Positions 24,513-32,386 of a stretch of 64,000 nt of DNA are shown here, piece after piece. The notes under the pieces were generated by a model, which saw nothing but the letters and a program-made list of their open reading frames with translations, did no database searches and was not told the origin of the DNA. Location of the stretch: contig DASYSS010000023.1 of assembly GCA_036003045.1 (NCBI GenBank), positions 1-64,000 on the forward strand. Direction: 5' to 3'. The translations under genes were made by a program, and so were the position numbers. Every line of letters starts with the position of its first letter. Within the stretch, counting starts at the first letter, position 1. Source of the stretch: Gemmatimonadaceae bacterium (GTDB lineage: Bacteria; Gemmatimonadota; Gemmatimonadetes; Gemmatimonadales; Gemmatimonadaceae).

Positions 24513-27500
24513 CTATCCCGCTTTTCTGGATTGGATGGCCGCCAGCCGCTTCTTCGCGCTCTGGACCTTCGGCTGGAGCTCCGGATCCGCGTGCTGCCAC
24601 AGGGTGATGAACGCGGAAAAGTTCGAGGCGGCCTTGTCGAGATTGCCCTTGGCCTCGTACAGCTCGCCGAGCCGCAGCAGCAGCGGCGGCAGGTTCGAGA
24701 TGTCCGAGTTGATGCGACCCGACGACGTCGTCGCGAGATAGTGTTCCCAGTACGTGATCGCCGAGTCGGGCATGTTCGCGAGGTCGTACGCGCGCCCGAT
24801 GTCGACGTACAGACAGGTACCGCATTCGCGGGCGGGGCCGTCGGGCAGCGAATCGGATTTCCAGAATTCCGAGACCGCGACCAGTGGTTTATGCTCAGCC
24901 AACGCTATCTCCGCGAGCGTGGAGTGATAGGTCGGCACCGCCAGGGCGCGGAGCGTCGAATCCCTCATCTCGGCGTCGTACTTGGCGAGCATGGCGCGCG
25001 CTGCGTCGACACGGCCGCCAAGCGCATATGCTTTGGCGAGGGAGAAATAGGGGCGTTGATCCACGGGCCGGGTCGCGAGCGACGTAGCCGCGAGCGCCGC
25101 GTCCATCGCGTGCAAGGCGCGCGTCGTGTCGGCGAAGTACCACAGCCTGATGTACGCCACGCCGAGAGAATCGGACAGTGGATTCGGCGGGGTCGGTCCG
25201 CGCAGAGCCGCGACAGCCGCTTTGACTTGGTTCGACAGGTCGTGCGCCTGTGTCAGCTGGCCTCGGAGGGTGGCGATGCCGCCCAGGTTACTATATGCGC
25301 CGGCCCGAATGAGCGGATTGGGATCGTTGACCTGCGTACGGAACCACGCGTCGGCCGAATCCAACTGCCCGCGCGCGAAAAACGGCAGTGCAGGGAACTG
25401 CCGGGCGGCGCTCGAGTTGGGTGCCCGCGTCCTGATTTGGTCGAACAGCTTGGACGCTTCGTCGATCTTGCCCTCGTCAAATAACGTGGAGGCCAGACTC
25501 TGGACCGCGACAAGTGGCGCACCGGGCGTCGATGCCGCCTTCTTGTACAGCGACTCCGCCTGCGGCAGTTGCCGGCGCGCTTTGAGAATGTTTGCGAGAT
25601 TGATCGACGCTATCTGATCGTTCGGATCGATGGCGATAACGTGTTCGAGCGCATCGGCGGCCCTCGCGCGGTTGGGCTCCGGACCGCTCATATAGTAGCT
25701 CCCGATCGTGAGATAGCGCTCGCGGTCGGGAAGCTTCGCGCTGAAACGGAGCGCGCTCCGGTACGCGCTGTCGCTCTGCGCGCGCGGCATGCCACTATTG
25801 CCCAGCGCGACACCGAGTTTGCGGTAAGCCATCGCGAACGTCGTATCGCGCGCGACCGCTTCGCGAAGCAGCCGTGCCGCCGTCGCGTAATCCGCGTTGA
25901 GGTCCGCCGCGCGAACCCCCTCCGCGTATTTCTTGAGCGCCTCGAGCGACGAGGTCGTCACCTGGTCGAGTGCCGGCGCGTCGCGCACGGCCTTGAGCGA
26001 CTCGCCGATCCGCCCGCGGAGCTTGCGCGTGAGTTTGTCGACCGCGTCGAGCAGCTGGCTCGGGCCGTCGACCGTCTGCTGAAACCCGGCGAGCTCACCG
26101 CCGGAGTCCGCCGAGACGAGTCGCAGCGACAACGCATAGCCGCTGCCGAGTGGCGTCACGCTGCCGTCAACGACGGCTTTGGCGCCTTCGCGCTGTGCGA
26201 CTTCGCGCGCGAGCCCGAGGTCGAGGTTCGTGGACGCCGGCTTCTGCATTCGTTGCAACGCCGCCGCGATCGCGGTCGGCGGCATGATCGAGACGACCTT
26301 CGATTGGCCGAGGTTCGTGCGAACCGCCTCCGTCACGACGTGCGACAGCGACGAATCCTTGCCCGCGTTGAAGTCGACGACGAGCAGCCGCTCGCGCCCG
26401 GTCATCTTGCCCGCCGCGAGCAGAGAGCCAGCCGGCCCGATGCCGAGCGAACGCAGAATCATCACGACGGCGACGAGGACAACGAAGCTCGCCAGCGCGC
26501 CTCCCGTGAAGCGGAACGTGCGCGACCAGTTGAGGCGCGGGCTCACGTTGAGCGCCGTGAGCACCGCCGCGATCCCGCCGATCGCCAGGGCGATGAGCGC
26601 GCCGACGAACACCCAGTCCGGCACGCCGAGCGCGATCACCGCGGCCTTGGCCAGCACGGCGACGGCGACGACAAGCGCCGCGTACACGCCGATGCCACGC
26701 TTGGCCGCCTGCGGTCCCGCGAAGAACGCCGCCGCGGTCATCGATCCGGAGGTTCCGCTCGCGACGCCGTCGAGCGCAGTCGCGATCTCGCTCGCGTTGG
26801 GCCGCCGCGATGGATCCTTCTCGAGACACCGCATCACAAGATCGGCGAGCGCCGCCGGCGTGTCGGGCCGTTTCGTGGCGACTGGCGCTGGCTTCTCGGT
26901 CAGATGCGCGACGAGCGTCTTCTGCGGCGACAGCCCCGGGAAAGGCGGTTGGCCTGTCAGGAGCTCGTACGCGACACAGCCGAGCGAATAGATGTCGGCT
27001 CGCTGATCCACGTCGGGATCGCCGGCCGCCTGTTCCGGAGAGATGTACGTCGGCGTACCGACGGACGTACCGAGCTGCGTGAGCGACGAATCGGCGGGCG
27101 CCGCGGGCGACGGCGCGTCCTTCGCCGCGCTGAGCGCCTTGGCGATGCCGAAGTCGGTGACGACCGCGGTCCCGCCACTCAGCAGCACGTTGTCCGGCTT
27201 GATGTCGCGATGGACGATCCCGCGTTCGTGCGCGTACGCGAGCGCGCGGGTGATGTCGCGCAAGACGCCGACGACGTCATGAATCGACAGGCGCGCGCCG
27301 TTGGCCAACCGGGTGCGCAGCGACTCACCTTCGACGAACGGCATCGTATAGTACGGGACGCCGTTGAGCTCGCCCGCGGAGAGGACAGGAACGATCTGCG
27401 CTTGTTGCAAGCGTGCGGCGACCTGGATCTCTCGCCGGAATCGGTCGACGCTGACTTCAGCGGCGAGCTCGCGCGGAAGGACCTTGACCACCACTTTGCG

Positions 27501-27617
27501 CCCCAGCGCCTTCTCCTCGGCGAGAAACACGCGCGACATGCCGCCACCGCCGAGCTCGCGTTCGAGCACGTACGCTGAGCCGAGTGAGGACTGGAGCTCG
27601 TCGCGAAGGTCTGCCAT
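24513..27617 (-). CDS. Membrane Ser/Thr protein kinase with TolB-like and TPR domains
   Basis: 1034 residues. PknB-type kinase domain at about 14-285: Gly-rich loop GGGGMSRVF (23-31), Lys45, HRDIKPDN (136-143), Asp155-Phe-Gly, and SPEQAAGD plus DIYSLGCVAYELLTG of the C-lobe. Three hydrophobic helices follow at about 309-330, 335-356 and 373-392. The distal part begins with LLVVDFNAGKD, similar to a TolB-type N-terminal domain, and continues as TPR repeats to the end. The kinase would be cytoplasmic and the TPR part beyond the membrane. The distal layout parallels the BTAD regulator at 1-3.7 kb, suggesting a shared sensory module. The ATG is preceded by a C-rich leader without a ribosome site. 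Confidence 0.95.
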   Translation of the reverse strand: MADLRDELQSSLGSAYVLERELGGGGMSRVFLAEEKALGRKVVVKVLPRELAAEVSVDRFRREIQVAARLQQAQIVPVLSAGELNGVPYYTMPFVEGESLRTRLANGARLSIHDVVGVLRDITRALAYAHERGIVHRDIKPDNVLLSGGTAVVTDFGIAKALSAAKDAPSPAAPADSSLTQLGTSVGTPTYISPEQAAGDPDVDQRADIYSLGCVAYELLTGQPPFPGLSPQKTLVAHLTEKPAPVATKRPDTPAALADLVMRCLEKDPSRRPNASEIATALDGVASGTSGSMTAAAFFAGPQAAKRGIGVYAALVVAVAVLAKAAVIALGVPDWVFVGALIALAIGGIAAVLTALNVSPRLNWSRTFRFTGGALASFVVLVAVVMILRSLGIGPAGSLLAAGKMTGRERLLVVDFNAGKDSSLSHVVTEAVRTNLGQSKVVSIMPPTAIAAALQRMQKPASTNLDLGLAREVAQREGAKAVVDGSVTPLGSGYALSLRLVSADSGGELAGFQQTVDGPSQLLDAVDKLTRKLRGRIGESLKAVRDAPALDQVTTSSLEALKKYAEGVRAADLNADYATAARLLREAVARDTTFAMAYRKLGVALGNSGMPRAQSDSAYRSALRFSAKLPDRERYLTIGSYYMSGPEPNRARAADALEHVIAIDPNDQIASINLANILKARRQLPQAESLYKKAASTPGAPLVAVQSLASTLFDEGKIDEASKLFDQIRTRAPNSSAARQFPALPFFARGQLDSADAWFRTQVNDPNPLIRAGAYSNLGGIATLRGQLTQAHDLSNQVKAAVAALRGPTPPNPLSDSLGVAYIRLWYFADTTRALHAMDAALAATSLATRPVDQRPYFSLAKAYALGGRVDAARAMLAKYDAEMRDSTLRALAVPTYHSTLAEIALAEHKPLVAVSEFWKSDSLPDGPARECGTCLYVDIGRAYDLANMPDSAITYWEHYLATTSSGRINSDISNLPPLLLRLGELYEAKGNLDKAASNFSAFITLWQHADPELQPKVQSAKKRLAAIQSRKAG

Positions 27618-27683
27618 CGGGGCCGGGGGGGGCCGAAGGGTTGGGCTAAACTACGCACCTGCCCGCGGGACGTAAACAAGCAC

Positions 27684-27702
27684 GGTCGATTTCAAATCGA
27701 CC
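27684..27702. promoter_or_regulatory. Perfect palindrome GGTCGATTTcAAATCGACC
   Basis: Nine-base arms around one central base, midway in the 99-bp divergent region between the kinase and the following lipoprotein gene. The symmetry and location fit an operator. It is followed by TTCTTT, so a weak terminator is an alternative. Confidence 0.45.
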
Positions 27703-27716
27703 TTCTTTGAACAACC

Positions 27717-28272
27717 ATGAACCGTTCACGGAAAAGTTTCGTTCGTCGATACGAGGGAATCACCCTCGGTGCGGCGGTCCTCGCCCTTGCCGCCTGCGGG
27801 GGCGAGCTTCCTGACGCTCGATAGCATTCCACGCGGTGCCCGCGATGCACTTGCCGCCCAGGCACCGGACTTCGTGCCTTGGTCCCCGGACGGGTATTTG
27901 CCCGCCGCCCGCGACTCGGCTCAGCCGTCGAGCGACGAAGGTCTCAGCATCGTCCGGTCGAGATTCCGGGTGCCCAACGCCGTCGACTATGTCGTCGCCG
28001 GTTATGATCGCCGACTGCACGCGTTGCGAATCGTCGCCATTCTCACTCAGCCGGCAGATAGCTCCTACCGGGTGATCAGCGTCTGTGATGGCCCCGAGCG
28101 CCCTGACTCGATTGGCGGGCGGCCGGACAGATATCTCTCCGTCGACAGCACGTCCGTCGCCGGGAGGATCCACCTGCTGGTTGTGCCCATCGGTGGAGGG
28201 GCACCGGTGAACACTCAGCGCTACGTGTGGGTGCCCGCGCGCGGCGAATTCCTGCTCGTGACGCCGAACTAA
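27717..28272 (+). pseudogene. Lipoprotein gene with one-base frameshift in a G run
   Basis: ATG at 27717 opens a lipoprotein signal (LGAAVLALAACGG, lipobox Cys27) that stops after 35 codons at 27824. The next frame, open from 27769, continues ASFLTLDSIPRGARDAL and then a 150-residue beta-rich body with VPNAVDYVVAGYDRRLHALRIV and RYVWVPARGEFLLVT. Removing one G from GGGGG at 27797-27801 joins the two into one lipoprotein of about 184 residues. Either the gene is broken (or slips in translation), or the sequence has one G too many. The lone second frame would start at GTG inside the signal sequence and lack any export signal. Function unknown. Confidence 0.6.
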
Positions 28273-28331
28273 GTGCACGTTCGGCGACGCGACCACGCCG
28301 ATTGGAATTGCGACGAGGCTGTGCTGAAAGA

Positions 28332-28838
28332 CTAATGCGGCTTTGACCGTCGCTCGATCAGGATCACGCCGTTTCCGCCACGCAGCCCGTACGCGGCCCC
28401 GCTCGATCCGCGCAGGATATCGATCCGCCGAATGTCCCCGGGGTTGATGCCGGAGAGAACGAGCTCGGTCGGCACATTGGGAGACTGCGCCACGCCGTCG
28501 ACCACGATCAGTGGATCGCCTCCGCTCACCATCGCTCCGCGGATGCGCACCGTGTATCCGCCGGTGGCCGTGCGAAGCACCTCGACGCCGGGCGCGCGTC
28601 CAATGAGCAATTCCTCGACGCGCCCGACCGATGCTGCTTCTTCGTGGGTCGGGAAGATCGATGTGATGGCCGACGTGACGCGCGTACGCGGCAGCTCGCC
28701 GTAGCCGATCTGGGCGTCATCGCCCGGCGCCGGCGTTGTCGCGCTCGTGCGCCCCGCACTCACGCAGGCCAGAGCTGCTGAGGCGGCGACTAGCAGGGGA
28801 ACGATCCTGAATGCCGCCGGTCGGATACCAGTGAACAT
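28332..28838 (-). CDS. Stand-alone TonB-receptor plug-domain lipoprotein
   Basis: 168 residues. The N-terminus is a signal peptide with a lipobox-like LACVS. The rest is a single SusC/TonB-receptor plug domain: VEELLIGRAPGVEVLRTATGGYTVRIRGA, PLIVVDGVAQ, INPGDIRRIDILRGSSGAAYGLRGGNGVILI. No barrel follows: the frame ends nine residues later, and 61 bases of non-barrel DNA separate it from the next minus-strand gene region. Plug domains usually occupy the pore of a 22-strand barrel; isolated copies occur in Gemmatimonadota and Bacteroidota with unknown roles. An inverted repeat lies upstream of its start. Confidence 0.85.
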   Translation of the reverse strand: MFTGIRPAAFRIVPLLVAASAALACVSAGRTSATTPAPGDDAQIGYGELPRTRVTSAITSIFPTHEEAASVGRVEELLIGRAPGVEVLRTATGGYTVRIRGAMVSGGDPLIVVDGVAQSPNVPTELVLSGINPGDIRRIDILRGSSGAAYGLRGGNGVILIERRSKPH

Positions 28839-28859
28839 GCCCGCCTCGCCGAAGATGCC

Positions 28860-28893
28860 TAGAACTTCTACCTGTCAATAGGTAGATGTTCTA
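28860..28893. promoter_or_regulatory. 14-bp-arm inverted repeat upstream of the plug gene
   Basis: TAGAACTTCTACCT and AGGTAGATGTTCTA pair with one mismatch around a 6-base loop. The element overlaps the stop of the kinase-like gene and lies 22-55 bases before the plug gene start. The loop and arm include TTGACA on the minus strand, a possible -35. It could be an operator or a terminator without a T tract. Confidence 0.5.
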
Positions 28894-29934
28894 GTGCTCT
28901 GGCGTCAAGCGGCGTGTGACGAGATGGCCTGCCCCGTGGACCGACGCCGTGAGCGTGTCCGTGATCAAATCGCGCAATTCGGTCACGATCACGTCGGGCA
29001 CGTCGTCGCGGGTGAGGAGCTCGCAGAGCGCCGGGAGATCGGCGAGACGCGCACGGAGAGACCAGTCGCCGGCCGGCTCCCAGCCTCCGTCGACGAGTCC
29101 CCGCGAGAAATGGGGCTCGTACCGCGACTGTCCCGGCCGCTCGTAACGCAGCATGTTGCCGATATCGGCAAACATGGAACCGGAAAACGCGAACTCCCAA
29201 TCCAAGATCGCGGCGACGACCCAGCGGCCGCCGTCTTGGCGAACGAAGATGTTCGGCGAGTTGAAATCCCCGTGAACCAGTGATGCTGGTTCACTCGGTG
29301 ACGCGTGCAGCGGCTCGGTCGCGCGGACGAACGATCGAAGCCGCTCTCGCAACCCGGCGTCGAGCCGTCCAGCGACGACAGGCGATTCGACGAAATGGTC
29401 GACGACGCCGACGAGCGACACGCCCGCCAACACGTCGTCCTCCACCGTGAGGCCGGCCGACAATCGACCCGACCTGTCGAACCGGTGGCGTTGCAATCGC
29501 GCCAGCAAGCGACCCGCGTCATACGAAGCATCGGCCAACGCCTTCGCGTCGCCGCGCCGCCGAAGCTCTCGCAGCGAAATGCCTTCGATGAACTCGAGAA
29601 CGCAAAATGGAGGATAGCCGGCCGCGCCTCGCGGCTCGACAAATAACACGCGGGGAACCGGAACGTCGCTCTGCACGAGGTCGAGAATCTTGACCTCTTT
29701 CGCGCAGGACTCGGGATTTCGGTCGTAGAAGCGCAGCACAAACTGCTCGGCGGACCCGCTGAGCCGGATCCGGTAGTTCCAGTTCATGATGCCGCCGGCG
29801 AGCGGTTCTACCGCCGTCACTGCGACGTCGCCACGCCACGCCGTCAGCAGCGCATCTATAGTAGCGGGCGTCAGCGCCGGCGGTGGTGATACGACCTTCC
29901 AAGTCGCTTTGTCGAGATGGTTGGGATTCGTCAC
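28891..29934 (-). CDS. Phosphotransferase family protein (APH/choline-kinase fold)
   Basis: 347 residues when started at GTG 29932-29934; a longer frame to 30012 would run into the divergent sigma gene leader, so the start is uncertain. Motifs are LAGGIMNWNYRI (nucleotide loop), LRFY, CVLEFIEG (hinge), LVHGDFNSPNIFV with His221-Gly-Asp223 and Asn228 (catalytic loop), and ILDWEFAFSGSMFADIGNML with Asp245 (metal binding). It is an aminoglycoside-phosphotransferase-like small-molecule kinase. Many relatives phosphorylate metabolites rather than antibiotics, so resistance should not be assumed. Confidence 0.88.
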   Translation of the reverse strand: MTNPNHLDKATWKVVSPPPALTPATIDALLTAWRGDVAVTAVEPLAGGIMNWNYRIRLSGSAEQFVLRFYDRNPESCAKEVKILDLVQSDVPVPRVLFVEPRGAAGYPPFCVLEFIEGISLRELRRRGDAKALADASYDAGRLLARLQRHRFDRSGRLSAGLTVEDDVLAGVSLVGVVDHFVESPVVAGRLDAGLRERLRSFVRATEPLHASPSEPASLVHGDFNSPNIFVRQDGGRWVVAAILDWEFAFSGSMFADIGNMLRYERPGQSRYEPHFSRGLVDGGWEPAGDWSLRARLADLPALCELLTRDDVPDVIVTELRDLITDTLTASVHGAGHLVTRRLTPEH

Positions 29935-30014
29935 GCAAAAAAGAATACCCCGTTCAGACCTCGCGTGGGTTTTCGCACCCTTGTGCGTCGTATGAACATC
30001 ACGTTTCCTCACGG

Positions 30015-30563
30015 ATGCCTGCCGCCGATCGCATAAGCGAATCCGAGCTCGAACGGATCTACGACGACACGATTGCGGAGCTCTACGGCTTCGTGTCTCG
30101 CCGTTGCGGCGGCCAGCGCGAGCTGGCAGAGGACATCACGCAGGAGGCGTGGTTCCGCGCGCTGCGGCATTGGCGCGAGCACGGCGTTCCGACAAACCCG
30201 GTCGGCTGGCTGACGACCGTCGCGAAGAATCTGCTGACGAGCTATTTCCGCCGGCATCAACCGACCGCGCTGGACGAAGTCTCGCCGGCGGAGGTTCTCG
30301 CCGCGGTGGACGCGAACGCGGTCAGTGAGTCCGCCGAGGTGGCGTCGCTGGTGACGCAGGCGCTCGGGCGCATTCCCGAGGCGGAGGCGAAGCTGCTCGA
30401 GACGTTCCACTACGACCGAATGAAGACGTCCCAGCTCGCGGAGCTCTATGGAATCTCCGAGCGGGCCGTCGAGGGGAGGTTGCGGCGCGCGCGCGAACGA
30501 TTGCGCCGCGAGCTGAAGATCGCCCTCGAGGACTATGAGCAAGGAAACGGGGGTATGGCATGA
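30015..30563 (+). CDS. ECF-type RNA polymerase sigma factor
   Basis: 182 residues from ATG at 30015. Region 2: LYGFVSRRCGGQRELAEDIT followed by QEAWFRALRHW (core binding and -10 recognition). Region 4: LLETFHYDRMKTSQLAELYG followed by ISERAVEGRLRRARERLRREL (helix-turn-helix, -35 recognition). The linker is short and there is no C-terminal extension. The stop TGA overlaps the ATG of the next gene by 4 bases (ATGA), so the two are translationally coupled, as sigma/anti-sigma pairs usually are. With the receptor two genes on, this forms an apparent cell-surface signalling operon. No strong ribosome site is visible before the ATG. Confidence 0.94.
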   Translation: MPAADRISESELERIYDDTIAELYGFVSRRCGGQRELAEDITQEAWFRALRHWREHGVPTNPVGWLTTVAKNLLTSYFRRHQPTALDEVSPAEVLAAVDANAVSESAEVASLVTQALGRIPEAEAKLLETFHYDRMKTSQLAELYGISERAVEGRLRRARERLRRELKIALEDYEQGNGGMA

Positions 30564-32356
30564 ATCAGCCTGACGATCCACACACACCGACACCCGAGTT
30601 TCGGGAATCGCTCAAGCGAGAGCTCAAGCGGGCGTATCGCGCCGAGCTCCAGTTTGGAGTCCGGCCGTCGCGGTCGGCGCCGATTGGAAAGGTCGTCGCG
30701 GTGATCGGCATCGCCGCGGGCGCGGTGTTCGCGCTCACGACAGGGCTCGTGCTCGGCATGAACACCGGACCGGCGGCGGCCGAGGCGCTGGCGACCAATC
30801 AGCGAGAGGTGGCGGCGACGTCGCTGGCGACGACACGGGCGTTCACCTCGTCGCGATTGGCGTTGGCGCGCGTGGTCTACGACTCGATCCGCCGCGCGTA
30901 CGCGGCAGGGCAGGCGACGAAGGCGGATCTCGACAAAGCGAAATCGGAGGTGGACACCATGGAAGCAAACGCCGCGCAGGTCGAGGTTGACGCCCGCAGC
31001 GCTCCGGCGCCGAAGCCGCGAACCTGCCGTTCCATCTTGAAGGAAGCGCCAGTCAAGAATGCGCTCGCGGCACTCGTCTGCGGAGCGGTGGCATCGGCGC
31101 AGACGCCGGCGTCGCGGCAGCAGGGTATTCCAGTCCTCAGCCTGACCGCGCCGGTTGCGCGAACGACGTCGACGTTCGGCGCGATTCTCGGTGTGCGCGA
31201 GCTCTCCGACGGACGAGTCCTCGTCAACGACGCGGGCAGACGCCAGCTCAAGATCTTCGATGCGTCGTTGGCCAATGCGACGATCGCATTCGATTCGACG
31301 CCCGGAGCGTCGAACAGCTACGGGACGCGGGCCGACCAGATCGTCCCGTATCTCGGCGACTCGACGATCTTCAACCAGGGTTACGGCGAGCCGAAATTGA
31401 TGTTGGATGGCACGGGGCGCGCTGTGCACGCGATCGCGCTTCCCGACTACAGCGACGGCGCCACGCCATTTCCGGTCCCGTTCGCGGCCCCGCAGGCCTC
31501 GGATCCAAAGGGGCGATTGTACGCGCGCGGTGGAACGATGGTCCGGGGGGTGAACGGCGTGGGCGTGACCGCCGATTCAGTCCTCATTCTCCGTGCCGAT
31601 CTCGAGGCGCGAACGGTGGACGTCGCCGGGGCGCTGCACATCGCCGTCGGAAAAAACCGGGGCGACCCTCCCGAGAATGGCAATCGCGTCGTAACGACCA
31701 TCATCCAACCGGTGCCGACCGAGGATTCATGGGCGGTGTTGTCCGACGGGACGCTCGCCTTCGTCCGCGGGCGGGATTACCACGTCGATTGGGTGCTGCC
31801 GGACGGCGGCATGAAGTCCACGGACAAGCTGCCGTTCGATTGGAAGCGCCTCACCGACGACGAGAAACAAAAGCTCGCGGATTCGGCGAAGGTGGTTTGG
31901 GATTCTCTCATGGCGATCCGAAATCGGCGCGTGAACACGCCGGTAAATCCGGGTCGTCCTGACGGGGGAGGCGGCGACGGAGCGAATCAGGGTCGTGGTC
32001 GCTCGAGCGGCGGCGTCGACCCGACGGGACAAGCCGGGAGCATTCAGCGAATGATCTCCGTTCCACTCTCCGAGATTCCCGACTACTTCCCGCCAATTCA
32101 CCGCAACGCCGCACTGGCGGATCTCGACGGCAACCTCTGGGTGCTCACGACGACGACCGCGCAATCGCTTCACGGAGAGTTGGTGTACGACGTGCTGAGT
32201 CCAGCACGTGGGCTGTACGAACGCGTGCGCATGCCGGTCGGCCGATCGATCGCCGGGTTCGGCAAAGGCGGCGTCGTATACCTCCAGTCCGGCGACCGTG
32301 CGGCTGGGTTCACGCTCGAGCGCGTGAAGCTCGAAACCTCGAAGCCGTCGAAGTAG
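30560..32356 (+). CDS. Membrane protein (possible anti-sigma) fused to a beta-propeller
   Basis: 598 residues. Residues 1-43 are cytoplasmic and charged; a membrane helix lies at about 44-67. A helical region with ALARVVYDSIRRAYAAGQAT, then KADLDKAKSEVDTMEANAAQ, follows. Residues 160-181 then read like a second, internal signal peptide (LKEAPVKNALAALVCGAVAS, then AQT). From about 190 on it is a six-blade-like propeller (GVRELSDGRVLVNDAGRRQLKIFD, DSWAVLSDGTLAFVRGRDYHVDW, ALADLDGNLWVLTTTT). Coupling to the sigma gene suggests the first 160 residues are an anti-sigma factor, though no zinc-type motif (HxxxCxxC) is present. TTG at 31037 could be an independent start for the propeller. Function is inferred from context. 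Confidence 0.8.
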   Translation: MNQPDDPHTPTPEFRESLKRELKRAYRAELQFGVRPSRSAPIGKVVAVIGIAAGAVFALTTGLVLGMNTGPAAAEALATNQREVAATSLATTRAFTSSRLALARVVYDSIRRAYAAGQATKADLDKAKSEVDTMEANAAQVEVDARSAPAPKPRTCRSILKEAPVKNALAALVCGAVASAQTPASRQQGIPVLSLTAPVARTTSTFGAILGVRELSDGRVLVNDAGRRQLKIFDASLANATIAFDSTPGASNSYGTRADQIVPYLGDSTIFNQGYGEPKLMLDGTGRAVHAIALPDYSDGATPFPVPFAAPQASDPKGRLYARGGTMVRGVNGVGVTADSVLILRADLEARTVDVAGALHIAVGKNRGDPPENGNRVVTTIIQPVPTEDSWAVLSDGTLAFVRGRDYHVDWVLPDGGMKSTDKLPFDWKRLTDDEKQKLADSAKVVWDSLMAIRNRRVNTPVNPGRPDGGGGDGANQGRGRSSGGVDPTGQAGSIQRMISVPLSEIPDYFPPIHRNAALADLDGNLWVLTTTTAQSLHGELVYDVLSPARGLYERVRMPVGRSIAGFGKGGVVYLQSGDRAAGFTLERVKLETSKPSK

Positions 32357-32386
32357 ACACTTCGCCACTCACACAAGCATTCGGCC

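Noticed and set aside
25569-27578. 669-residue open frame on the plus strand opposite the kinase-TPR gene
   Set aside because: An antisense shadow of a GC-rich gene: Arg/Glu-rich composition without domains, while the minus strand shows all kinase motifs.
28891-29934. Antibiotic resistance by aminoglycoside phosphotransferase
   Set aside because: Only the general fold motifs are visible; this fold is used for many metabolites, so no resistance claim is made.
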